From the NCBI GenBank assembly GCA_030150045.1, contig JASLGM010000027.1, positions 124,001 to 188,000 of the forward strand: 64,000 nucleotides of DNA. Reading direction: 5' to 3'. This stretch comes from Taishania sp. (lineage in GTDB: Bacteria > Bacteroidota > Bacteroidia > Flavobacteriales_D > Crocinitomicaceae). The notes under the pieces are model-generated. The model saw nothing but the letters and a program-made list of their open reading frames with translations, did not search any database and was not told where the DNA came from. This document shows, piece by piece, positions 9,744 to 17,473 of this stretch. Made by a program: the position numbers and the translations under genes. Each line of letters begins with the position of its first letter. The stretch's first letter is position 1.

Positions 9744-11015
9744 ATGTCTGTACTGCAAGTTAAACAACGTTTTGGAATAATTGGTAATGCTCCACAATTG
9801 AATCGTGCATTAGAAATTGCTATTCAAGTTGCAGCAACAGACATTTCTGTACTAGTAACTGGTGAAAGTGGAACAGGTAAAGAAATCATTCCAAAAGTAA
9901 TTCACCAATTAAGCCCAAGAAAACATAAAGAATTCATTGCTGTTAACTGTGGTGCAATTCCAGAAGGAACAATAGATTCTGAACTATTTGGTCACGAAAA
10001 AGGTTCGTTTACGGGAGCAACCGCTGATCGAAAAGGCTATTTTGAAGTGGCAGACGGCGGTACAATTTTCTTAGATGAAGTAGCTGAATTACCTATGTCT
10101 ACTCAAGTCAGATTACTTAGAGTCTTAGAAACGGGTGAATTTATAAGGGTGGGTTCATCGAAAATCCAAAAAACAAACGTTCGAGTAGTTGCTGCGACAA
10201 ATGAAAATATGCAGCAAGCAATAACTAGAGGGAAATTCAGAGAAGATTTATTCTATCGTTTAAGTACGATACAGATTAAACTACCACCATTGAGAGAAAG
10301 AGGTGAAGATATTCATTTACTATTTCGAAAATTTGCTTCTGACTTCGCAGATAAATACAAAATGCCAACCATAAAAATTGATGATTCTGCACTTCATCGA
10401 CTCATGTCGTATCCTTGGCCTGGAAATATACGCCAATTAAGAAATTTAGTTGAACAAATTTCAGTAATTGAAACAGATCGTGTCATAACAGATCGTATCC
10501 TTCAAAATTATCTCATCCCTGTGGAAGAATTAAGTAAAGGAGTCATGAAGCCATTGAATTCGGATGATCAAATTAGCGAAAGAGATTTAATGTACAAAAT
10601 CCTTTTTGATCTAAAGCGTGACCTTACGGATTTAAAGAAATTAGTTGTTGAAATTCTAAGTAACAACGGTAATGCGAACCTACAACCTGAACAAGCAGAA
10701 TTAATACAGAAACTGTATGCTGAAGTAAACGAAAATCCTAAAAATGAATTCACTCCTCTTCTAGCAGCTCCGTCTTCTGACCCTGTTTTATCAAAAAACA
10801 ATCCAATTGATCTAAATTATGATGATGAAGTTTCTGAATACGAAACCGTAGAAGAGGTTCATGAATCACTTTCTTTAGAAGATCAAGAAAAAGATTTAAT
10901 AAAAAAAGCTTTAGAAAAGCACAGGGGAAAACGAAAATACGCGGCATTGGAATTAGGCATTTCGGAACGAACATTATATAGAAAAATAAAAGAATATAAC
11001 TTGACAGAGCTATGA
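9744..11015 (+). CDS. Sigma-54-dependent transcriptional activator without receiver domain
   Basis: The 423-residue protein begins directly with the sigma-54 interaction AAA+ domain. Walker A is 'GESGTGKE' near residue 40, the sigma-54 contact loop is 'GSFTGAT' near residue 85 (the GAFTGA loop with Ser in place of Ala), Walker B is 'GGTIFLDEV' near 110, and Arg-finger region 'FREDLFYRLS' near 165. The C-terminal Fis-type helix-turn-helix is 'YAALELGISERTLYRKIKEY'. No N-terminal receiver, GAF or PAS domain is present, so any signal must come by interaction or expression level. It starts 8 bases after miaB and overlaps lptE by 4 bases. Its targets are unknown; the groES control region 2 kb downstream has a sigma-54-like element. 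Confidence 0.93.
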   Translation: MSVLQVKQRFGIIGNAPQLNRALEIAIQVAATDISVLVTGESGTGKEIIPKVIHQLSPRKHKEFIAVNCGAIPEGTIDSELFGHEKGSFTGATADRKGYFEVADGGTIFLDEVAELPMSTQVRLLRVLETGEFIRVGSSKIQKTNVRVVAATNENMQQAITRGKFREDLFYRLSTIQIKLPPLRERGEDIHLLFRKFASDFADKYKMPTIKIDDSALHRLMSYPWPGNIRQLRNLVEQISVIETDRVITDRILQNYLIPVEELSKGVMKPLNSDDQISERDLMYKILFDLKRDLTDLKKLVVEILSNNGNANLQPEQAELIQKLYAEVNENPKNEFTPLLAAPSSDPVLSKNNPIDLNYDDEVSEYETVEEVHESLSLEDQEKDLIKKALEKHRGKRKYAALELGISERTLYRKIKEYNLTEL

Positions 11016-11539
11016 TTATCCGATCTATTTTTCTGACCATTCCATTACTTTTCATTTTAAGTAGTTGCTGGCCGACAAGCGTCGCTTTTACAGATAGTGG
11101 TTCATTGCATACCTGCCTAAAGAATTTTCAAATGGATCCATTAGAAGTAAGTGCTCCAAATGCTCCAATAAACTACAATATCAATCTTACCGAAGCTGTT
11201 AAAAACGGTATTCAAAACAATACAAAACTAATGCTGGCTACTGGAAGTAAAGTTCCTCAAGTAACCATCACTGGTAAAATAACATCGTACTCGGTGATGC
11301 CAATAGCAATACAAGATGGTGACAATTCGGCTAAAAACAGATTGTCAATTTCTGCTCAAATGACAATTAATTTTAATTGTCCTGCCGAAAACTATGACCT
11401 TGAAATGAAGGTAAACTCAAATCGTTTTGCAGATTTCGATGCCTCAAAAGACTTAAGTTCAGAAGAAAGCCGCCTACTAGATGAAATCAACGCACAAATT
11501 GTACAAGATGTAATTAATCAACTTCTATCCAACTGGTAA
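11012..11539 (+). CDS. lptE: LptE-family lipoprotein (LPS assembly)
   Basis: The 175-residue product has a lipoprotein signal (IPLLFILSSC, Cys about residue 19) and the compact alpha/beta body of Bacteroidota LptE proteins: an early segment 'CLKNFQMDPLEVSAPNAP', a 'VTITGKITSYSVMPIA' strand, and a C-terminal helix ending 'QDVINQLLSNW'. LptE plugs the LptD barrel that inserts lipopolysaccharide in the outer membrane. The start codon overlaps the stop of the regulator gene (ATGA), and the next gene begins immediately after its stop (TAA-ATG), indicating translational coupling. The family call rests on size, lipobox and gene order and is not certain. Confidence 0.8.
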   Translation: MIIRSIFLTIPLLFILSSCWPTSVAFTDSGSLHTCLKNFQMDPLEVSAPNAPINYNINLTEAVKNGIQNNTKLMLATGSKVPQVTITGKITSYSVMPIAIQDGDNSAKNRLSISAQMTINFNCPAENYDLEMKVNSNRFADFDASKDLSSEESRLLDEINAQIVQDVINQLLSNW

Positions 11540-12787
11540 ATGCTGAGTACTCAAGAAATAGCAGGTTTAATTCAATATCCAAAAGAATTAAATCGTTCAG
11601 AAATTGAAAATTTAAAAGTTTTAGCAGAAAAGTTTCCTTTTGCTCAAACCTTTGTAATCTTATATTTACAAGCTCTTGCAAATGCAAAAGACGTATTGCT
11701 GGAAGATGAAATTCAAAGATTAGCAATTCGAATTCAAGACCGTGGAATTTTATATCATCTACTACAACCCCAAGATCCTGAATCGAAAACAGTTGTTTTA
11801 ACAAACGAATTTGACGCTCCCCAAACTATAATTACAGAGGAAATCGAAATACTAGGTTTAGAAGAAACAGAAGTATCCATTCCTTTTGCATTAGTCACAG
11901 AACCAGAGTCATTTTTTGACAATATTGAGGAAAATACTTCAGTCGAAGAAGTAATTGAGCTATTAATCGTAAACGAAAAAATAACTACTGATACGATCCT
12001 AAATCCTTCGCTTGAGGAAACGAGTAATTTATCACTGATTGAATCGTCGACAACACAGGAAAGCATACATCCTGAAATAAAAGATAAAACAATAGATACA
12101 TCCTATCAAAACCAACAATATTCAATTGAAAAGATTGAGAAAACAATCCCATCTAACGAAGAGGTAAAGCAAGAAAATATTGATGAAATAGAAATTGAAC
12201 GTCAACGTTTGATTGAAAAATTAGCCATTAAACCAAAAGTAATTGCGGGTCAAAAAACAGAAGAAAACAAGAAAGAAGAAAACAATAATAGTCCAAAATC
12301 TTTTACTTCATGGTTGAAATCAGCAATGGTTGAAGAGGTTAATCAACCAGAAACTATACAAACTACCGCTGCAATTAAAGAAACATCAGATAAGACAATT
12401 ATTCAAGGTTCAGCATTATATATATTAGAACAAGAAGAACAAAAAATTACTTCTAAAGTACCGGTTGAGGATATAAAAAAGAAAGACTTTAGTCAAATAA
12501 TTGACAAATTTATAAAGGAAGATCCAAAAATATCAACACCGAAAAAAACAAGCAAAAAAGAGAGTGTCGATCGCCCTGAAATGTACAACCCGCTTAAGAA
12601 AGCGAAAGAAAGTATTAACGATGCACAGCTTCCAGTTAGCGAAACATTAGCTAAAATTTTCGTTGTTCAAGGTAATTTTCCTAAAGCAATTTTTGCATAT
12701 CAACAATTAATGTTGATTTTTCCAGAAAAAAAGACTTTCTTTGCAAAACAAATAAAAGAGTTAGAACAAAAACTGAATACTAAATGA
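11540..12787 (+). CDS. Conserved hypothetical protein, disordered with C-terminal TPR-like helices
   Basis: I do not recognise a named family. The 415-residue protein starts with a helical segment ('YPKELNRSEIENLKVLAEKFPFAQTFVILYLQAL'-like, in the first 50 residues), followed by about 250 residues rich in Glu, Ile, Thr and Lys with little predicted order. The last 50 residues resemble one tetratricopeptide unit ('ETLAKIFVVQGNFPKAIFAY', then 'PEKKTFFAKQIKELEQKL'). There is no signal peptide or membrane helix. It starts right after the lptE stop and overlaps secG by 4 bases, so it is embedded in the envelope operon. Confidence 0.8.
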   Translation: MLSTQEIAGLIQYPKELNRSEIENLKVLAEKFPFAQTFVILYLQALANAKDVLLEDEIQRLAIRIQDRGILYHLLQPQDPESKTVVLTNEFDAPQTIITEEIEILGLEETEVSIPFALVTEPESFFDNIEENTSVEEVIELLIVNEKITTDTILNPSLEETSNLSLIESSTTQESIHPEIKDKTIDTSYQNQQYSIEKIEKTIPSNEEVKQENIDEIEIERQRLIEKLAIKPKVIAGQKTEENKKEENNNSPKSFTSWLKSAMVEEVNQPETIQTTAAIKETSDKTIIQGSALYILEQEEQKITSKVPVEDIKKKDFSQIIDKFIKEDPKISTPKKTSKKESVDRPEMYNPLKKAKESINDAQLPVSETLAKIFVVQGNFPKAIFAYQQLMLIFPEKKTFFAKQIKELEQKLNTK

Positions 12788-13095
12788 ATACGCTAATAAC
12801 AATCCTTATTATCCTAGCAAGCGTTTTGCTAATCGCAGTAGTTTTTATCCAAAACCCAAAAGGTGGTGGACTAAGCTCTGATTTTGGTTCTGCACAACAA
12901 ATGGGAGGTGTTCAAAAAACAAATGATTTCATTGATAAAACAACATGGTCTTTATCCATTTTAATCGCAGTATTGTGTATTATCATGACAATTCGTACAA
13001 AATCATTTACGCCAGTTCAAACTGAGCAACAAAATCCAACTGAACAAGTAGATCCAACTGCTGCACCTGGACAAGGAGCTCCAGAAGCACAGTAA
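12784..13095 (+). CDS. secG: Preprotein translocase subunit SecG
   Basis: The 103-residue protein shows the SecG pattern: two membrane helices (residues 2-22 and 55-70) joined by a cytoplasmic loop containing 'QNPKGGGLSSDFGSAQQMGG'. SecG assists SecYE/SecA-driven export. The tail is short, polar and rich in Gln, Pro and Ala. Its start overlaps the previous gene's stop (ATGA) and a strong terminator follows 24 bases after its stop, so it ends the miaB operon. Confidence 0.95.
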   Translation: MNTLITILIILASVLLIAVVFIQNPKGGGLSSDFGSAQQMGGVQKTNDFIDKTTWSLSILIAVLCIIMTIRTKSFTPVQTEQQNPTEQVDPTAAPGQGAPEAQ

Positions 13096-13118
13096 TATCA
13101 ATTTTACTTCAAAATATT

Positions 13119-13143
13119 AAAGTGTCCAATGGACACTTTTTTT
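13119..13143 (+). terminator. Terminator after secG
   Basis: A 9-bp perfect stem, AAAGTGTCC/GGACACTTT, with a 3-base loop is followed by seven or more T. It ends the miaB-secG operon and isolates groES. Confidence 0.9.
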
Positions 13144-13162
13144 GTTTCTAGAAACGCCATTT

Positions 13163-13258
13163 TGACACAACAAACACTCTTTTCACTAAGGAAAAGTGAC
13201 AAAAAATCGAAAACACTGACATAGAAACTGCCACCTTTGAATTGGCATAGATTTCGAA
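13163..13258 (+). promoter_or_regulatory. groESL control region: TGACA repeats and sigma-54-like promoter
   Basis: Three direct TGACA copies start at 13163, 13197 and 13217. A TCACT-N7-AGTGA inverted repeat spans 13183-13199. At 13243-13258 the sequence TTGGCATAGATTTCGAA resembles a sigma-54 -24/-12 element: TGGCA with the expected spacing to a T-x-G core, but the -12 GC is G-A. An alternative is a vegetative promoter with CACCTTTG at 13232-13239 (one mismatch to TAnnTTTG). TGCCA-N9-TGGCA (13229-13247) is also an inverted repeat. No CIRCE (HrcA) element is present. Which element is used is unknown. Confidence 0.45.
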
Positions 13259-13295
13259 GGAAAAGAAACAGAAAAAAATATAAATATCAATAAAT

Positions 13296-13571
13296 ATGTC
13301 AACATCATTTAAACCATTAGCAGATCGCGTTCTTATCGAAACTGCTCCAGCAGAAGAAAAAACAGCTAGCGGAATCTTTATTCCCGACACAGCTAAAGAA
13401 AAGCCGCTTCAAGGAAAAGTGATCGCTGTAGGAAATGGTAAAAAAGAAGATCCGATGACTGTTAAAGTTGGTGATAACGTATTATATGGTCAATATTCAG
13501 GCACAGAGATTAAATTAGATGGAAAATCATATTTAATTATGCGTGAAGCTGATATATACGGAATCCTATAA
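13296..13571 (+). CDS. groES: Co-chaperonin GroES
   Basis: The 91-residue protein has the full GroES fold: 'KPLADRVLIETAPAEEKTASGIFIPD' with the mobile loop around residues 17-32, 'GKVIAVGNGKK', 'VKVGDNVLYGQYSGTEIKLDG' and 'YLIMREADIYGIL' at the end. It caps the GroEL folding chamber. Length is normal. It lies 27 bases before groEL and 200 bases after secG, behind its own control region. Confidence 0.98.
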   Translation: MSTSFKPLADRVLIETAPAEEKTASGIFIPDTAKEKPLQGKVIAVGNGKKEDPMTVKVGDNVLYGQYSGTEIKLDGKSYLIMREADIYGIL

Positions 13572-13598
13572 TACCTCATTCTAAAACACATTAAAAAA

Positions 13599-15224
13599 AT
13601 GGCAAAAGAAATATATTTTGAAGTAGAATCCCGTGACAAATTGAAAAAAGGGGTTGACGCATTAGCTAATGCAGTAAAAGTAACTTTAGGTCCTAAAGGT
13701 AGAAATGTAGTTATCGGAAAAAAATTCGGTGCTCCACATGTTACTAAAGATGGTGTTACGGTTGCAAAAGAAATTGAATTAAAAGATCCTGTTGAAAACA
13801 TGGGGGCTCAAATGGTGAAAGAAGTTGCTGCGAAAACAGCAGACATCGCTGGTGACGGTACAACAACCGCAACTGTTTTAGCTCAGGCAATCATTACCGC
13901 TGGTCTCAAAAATGTGGCCGCTGGTGCAAATCCAATGGATATAAAACGTGGAATTGACAAAGCAGTGATTGAGGTTGTAAAATCTTTGAAAACAATTTCA
14001 AAAGAAGTTGGTTCTGATAACGATAAAATCAAACAAGTTGCAACAATTTCTGCGAACAATGATGAGACAATTGGTACGTTGATCGCTGAAGCAATGAAGA
14101 AAGTTGGAAACGATGGGGTTATCACTGTAGAAGAAGCGAAAGGAACGGAAACAGAAGTGAAAACAGTTGAAGGAATGCAATTTGATCGTGGATACTTATC
14201 TCCTTACTTCGTAACAAACACGGACAAAATGATCGCTGAATTAGATCGACCTTACATCTTAATTTACGACAAGAAAATTTCTAACATGAAAGAATTGCTT
14301 CCTGTACTTGAGCCAGTAGCTCAGTCAGGAAAACCTCTTCTTATTATTGCAGAAGACGTAGACGGAGAAGCTTTAGCAACTTTGGTTGTTAACCGTATTC
14401 GTGGAGCATTGAAAATTGCGGCTGTTAAAGCGCCAGGTTTTGGTGATCGTAGAAAAGCAATGTTAGAAGATATCGCAGTATTGACTGGTGCACAAGTTAT
14501 TTCTGAAGAAAGAGGTTTAACTCTTGAAAATGCAACTCTAGAATTCTTAGGAACAGCAGAAAAAGTAGAAATAGACAAAGACAATACAACGCTAATCAAC
14601 GGTGCTGGTGAAAAAACGCAAATAGACGCTCGCGTTTCACAAATTAAAGCGCAAATTGAAAATACAACTTCAGATTATGACCGTGAAAAATTGCAAGAAA
14701 GATTAGCAAAATTAGCAGGTGGAGTCGCTGTTTTATATGTAGGTGCAGCTACTGAAGTTGAAATGAAAGAAAAGAAAGACCGCGTTGATGATGCACTTGC
14801 AGCAACAAGAGCAGCAGTACAAGAAGGTATCGTACCTGGTGGTGGCGTTGCTCTAATCAGAGCAATAGATGCTCTTGAAAATATGAAAGGAATAAATGAC
14901 GATGAAACAACTGGAATCTTAATTACTAAAAGAGCAATCGAAGAACCTCTACGTCAAATCGTTGCTAACTGCGGTGGTGAAGGTGCAGTTATCGTTCAAA
15001 AAGTACGTGAAGGAAAAGGTGACTACGGTTATAATGCAAGAACTGAAGTGTTTGAAAACCTTTTAGAGGCTGGTGTTATTGACCCAACTAAAGTAACACG
15101 TATCGCAATTGAAAACGCAGCATCTATTGCTTCTATGTTGTTAACAACTGAATGCGTAATTGCTGATGAAATAGAGGATACTCCTGCAATGCCAATGGGC
15201 GGAGGAATGCCAGGAATGATGTAA
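13599..15224 (+). CDS. groEL: Chaperonin GroEL
   Basis: A 541-residue group I chaperonin. Visible landmarks: 'VTLGPKGRNVVI' near residue 28, the ATP-binding 'GDGTTTATVLAQAI' near 85, apical-domain signature 'RGYLSPYFVTN' near 195, the 'AAVKAPGFGDRRKAMLED' region near 275, and a short GGM-type tail (GGGMPGMM). It folds cytosolic proteins with GroES. A terminator follows 20 bases after the stop. Confidence 0.99.
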   Translation: MAKEIYFEVESRDKLKKGVDALANAVKVTLGPKGRNVVIGKKFGAPHVTKDGVTVAKEIELKDPVENMGAQMVKEVAAKTADIAGDGTTTATVLAQAIITAGLKNVAAGANPMDIKRGIDKAVIEVVKSLKTISKEVGSDNDKIKQVATISANNDETIGTLIAEAMKKVGNDGVITVEEAKGTETEVKTVEGMQFDRGYLSPYFVTNTDKMIAELDRPYILIYDKKISNMKELLPVLEPVAQSGKPLLIIAEDVDGEALATLVVNRIRGALKIAAVKAPGFGDRRKAMLEDIAVLTGAQVISEERGLTLENATLEFLGTAEKVEIDKDNTTLINGAGEKTQIDARVSQIKAQIENTTSDYDREKLQERLAKLAGGVAVLYVGAATEVEMKEKKDRVDDALAATRAAVQEGIVPGGGVALIRAIDALENMKGINDDETTGILITKRAIEEPLRQIVANCGGEGAVIVQKVREGKGDYGYNARTEVFENLLEAGVIDPTKVTRIAIENAASIASMLLTTECVIADEIEDTPAMPMGGGMPGMM

Positions 15225-15243
15225 TACATCATTAATAATGCTT

Positions 15244-15272
15244 AAAGAGCCAACGTATGTTGGCTCTTTTTC
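15244..15272 (+). terminator. Terminator after groEL
   Basis: The stem AAAGAGCCAAC/GTTGGCTCTTT with a 4-base loop (GTAT) is followed by a short T run. It begins 20 bases after the groEL stop. Confidence 0.9.
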
Positions 15273-15321
15273 CGTTCCAATCTTCCTGAGTTTTTTCAGA
15301 TAGTGCGGACGTATATATATA

Positions 15322-15353
15322 CAGAGCCTTGTGAAAACAAGGCTCTATTTTTT
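15322..15353 (+). terminator. Second hairpin-T-tract downstream of groEL
   Basis: A 9-bp stem AGAGCCTTG/CAAGGCTCT with a 6-base loop is followed by ATTTTTTT. No gene lies between this and the groEL terminator 50 bases upstream. It is either a backup terminator, a terminator for an unseen short transcript, or part of the next gene's upstream region. Confidence 0.7.
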
Positions 15354-15368
15354 TGTCATAATCCTTCG

Positions 15369-15376
15369 TATATTTG
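15369..15376 (+). promoter_or_regulatory. -7 element for the hydrolase gene
   Basis: TATATTTG matches TAnnTTTG and lies 15 bases before the ATG at 15392. The nearest TTG (15353-15355) is only 13 bases upstream, so the -33 partner is poor. Confidence 0.5.
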
Positions 15377-15391
15377 TAGAAATATGATCTT

Positions 15392-16573
15392 ATGAATTGG
15401 AAAATCCTAAACTTTCTACTACTCGCCGCAATTGGACTGTCTGCTTGTAAAAAAGAAGTAGTACCAAACGGTGAAAGAGGCGCTTTAATTGAACATAAAT
15501 TAATCACCTCCATGTCTAAAGAAGACATCGTTTCTGCTATCTCAGAATTTGACGGAACAGCAATTGCTGTAAATGACGTCAATATATACCAAGTCACTTA
15601 CCAAAGTGAATTTAACAACAAAGCTATCAAAACAAGAGGGTTATTATTGGTCCCTAAAGACGTCGACTCTACCTACATGTTAATGTATTGCCATGGAACA
15701 CATATCCCTTCCAAATTATTAGGTGCAAATAAAGAAACGCCTTCTTTATACAAAGGTTCAAAAGACAATTTCTTAGAAGTTAGAAACTTTGGACTTGCAC
15801 TCTCATCTCAAGGTTATGCTGTTTTTATGCCAGATTATATTGGCTACGGAATTACTGCCGATAAAGAGCATCCTTACATTTTGTTTGACGAACAATACAA
15901 ACAAAATATTGACGGAATGTTGGCAACAAAAAAAGTCCTAAATGAATTGGGATATTTATTTACCAATAACTTATTTATCGCTGGATGGAGTCAAGGCGCT
16001 GGTTGTGCCATTTCTGGACATAAATACACGCAAGAACAATATAATTCTGAATTCAATATGATTGCCTCTTCAGGATATGCTGGCCCTTACGATTTTGAAA
16101 AATTTGCAGAAGAATTATTAAAAAATCCAAATCAAGAAGTAGATGTAATACAACTATTCTGTTGGTACGCCTATGTTATGAATCGTTACAAAGGAATGAA
16201 CAGACCCACAGATCAAATATACTCCTACCCAGTTTACGATCAGTTCTCTGCTATATTAGCTCCAACAAAAGTACCCTCCAAGAATTTCCAAAGTTATTTC
16301 TTAGGAGGAATTGCAGAAAAAACAGATACAGAAGTAATTAACAACCTTAGAGAAAACTCTTTCCATAAAGATTGGTTACCACAAGGTCATGTCTATTTAC
16401 ATCATGGAAAAAAAGATCAAATGATTCCATTCATTACATCAGAATCAGCTTATCAAGGTTTATCAGCAGCTGGAGGAAATATCGCTCTATATCCTTATGA
16501 AGATGGCGATCATTTTAATGTATTAAAAGATTTCATCCAAAAAACTATTACTGATTTTAACGCACTGAGATAA
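15392..16573 (+). CDS. Secreted lipoprotein alpha/beta hydrolase (lipase/esterase-like)
   Basis: The 393-residue protein has a lipoprotein signal ending 'AAIGLSAC' (Cys about residue 19). The nucleophile elbow is 'AGWSQGAGCA' near residue 203 (GxSxG), preceded by an oxyanion-like segment 'LMYCHGTHIPS' near residue 97. Late segments 'HHGKKDQMIPF' and 'GDHFNV' supply plausible Asp and His of the triad. The layout resembles secretory lipases/esterases, probably acting at the cell surface; the substrate is unknown. Its stop overlaps the start of the next gene by one base (TAATG), suggesting a two-gene operon. Confidence 0.82.
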   Translation: MNWKILNFLLLAAIGLSACKKEVVPNGERGALIEHKLITSMSKEDIVSAISEFDGTAIAVNDVNIYQVTYQSEFNNKAIKTRGLLLVPKDVDSTYMLMYCHGTHIPSKLLGANKETPSLYKGSKDNFLEVRNFGLALSSQGYAVFMPDYIGYGITADKEHPYILFDEQYKQNIDGMLATKKVLNELGYLFTNNLFIAGWSQGAGCAISGHKYTQEQYNSEFNMIASSGYAGPYDFEKFAEELLKNPNQEVDVIQLFCWYAYVMNRYKGMNRPTDQIYSYPVYDQFSAILAPTKVPSKNFQSYFLGGIAEKTDTEVINNLRENSFHKDWLPQGHVYLHHGKKDQMIPFITSESAYQGLSAAGGNIALYPYEDGDHFNVLKDFIQKTITDFNALR

Positions 16574-17433
16574 TGAAAAACATATTCGCAATACTCATCT
16601 GCACTGTGATGGGATCACAGTTAATGGCACAAACACCTATACGCCAAAACTATTATTTGGATCACGATTATATCCAAAACGCTGCTTCTAACCAATTAGA
16701 CAGCGCAAAATGGAGAATCAACCTTTATAGCAACTACAAGTTTACAAAGGACAATACTCCTGATTGGAAAAAAGCACCGCAAATAGCTGTTGATGCACAT
16801 ATTAAAATAAAAGAAATTGGAATCTTAAGTTTTCAATTATCAAACGATAATTATTCCTATTTCAATAGAACTCAAATAGGTGCAGGATATAGTTACCGAT
16901 ACGAAAAAAACGGATGGTTCTTACAACCTGGACTTCGTGTAATAGCAAATTTTGATGCTCTTAACCTTTCAAAAATTCATATTCCAAATGAAACATTTGA
17001 AAATAGATCTCAGCTTAAATTATTAGCAGATTTAGATTTTGGAATAGCAATGGGATGGAGAAACTTAGAAGTACAAGCTGCATATAACAACATTTCAAAA
17101 ACAAGCTATGAAGTAAATCGTTACAAAGTTTTAGCAAACAAACCCAATTGGATCGTTGGACTGAAATATCGCTTCGACATTGGAGAAAAATGGGAAATAA
17201 CACCATTTGCTCAAGTATACAACGAAAGACAAATGAGTTATGATCTAGGAGTACAAGTCGGTATGAAAAATCTTGTAAAAGTGGGATACCAAGTTCGTTT
17301 ATTGAACCTAAACCACATTTACCATGTAAATATCCAAGCAACAAAAGCATTACAAATACGTGCTGCGGTTGGTCACTCCATGCTTATGAGTGACATCAAT
17401 GCCGAATTAGGCGTATCCTACAAACTATACTAA
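16573..17433 (+). CDS. Putative outer-membrane beta-barrel protein of unknown function
   Basis: The 286-residue protein has a signal peptide (residues 1-19, ending MAQ) and then repeating amphipathic strands with many Tyr, Asn and Trp and a final strand ending in an aromatic residue ('LGVSYKLY'). This is the look of Bacteroidota PorP/SprF-like or other small barrels ('YYLDHDYIQNAASNQ' near the N-terminus). It is coupled to the lipoprotein hydrolase by a one-base overlap. I cannot assign a function. Confidence 0.75.
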   Translation: MKNIFAILICTVMGSQLMAQTPIRQNYYLDHDYIQNAASNQLDSAKWRINLYSNYKFTKDNTPDWKKAPQIAVDAHIKIKEIGILSFQLSNDNYSYFNRTQIGAGYSYRYEKNGWFLQPGLRVIANFDALNLSKIHIPNETFENRSQLKLLADLDFGIAMGWRNLEVQAAYNNISKTSYEVNRYKVLANKPNWIVGLKYRFDIGEKWEITPFAQVYNERQMSYDLGVQVGMKNLVKVGYQVRLLNLNHIYHVNIQATKALQIRAAVGHSMLMSDINAELGVSYKLY

Positions 17434-17436
17434 TAA

Positions 17437-17472
17437 AAACGGGGAGCTAATAAAATAGCTCCCCGTTTTTAT
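17437..17472. terminator. Bidirectional terminator between barrel gene and trpB
   Basis: A perfect stem AAAAACGGGGAGCTA/TAGCTCCCCGTTTTT with a short loop and A/T tracts on both sides lies exactly between two convergent stops, so it can serve both genes. Confidence 0.92.
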
Positions 17473-17473
17473 T

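Noticed and set aside
13144..13295. CIRCE (HrcA) operator before groES
   Set aside because: No TTAGCACTC-N9-GAGTGCTAA or close variant exists; only an unrelated TGCCA-N9-TGGCA is present.
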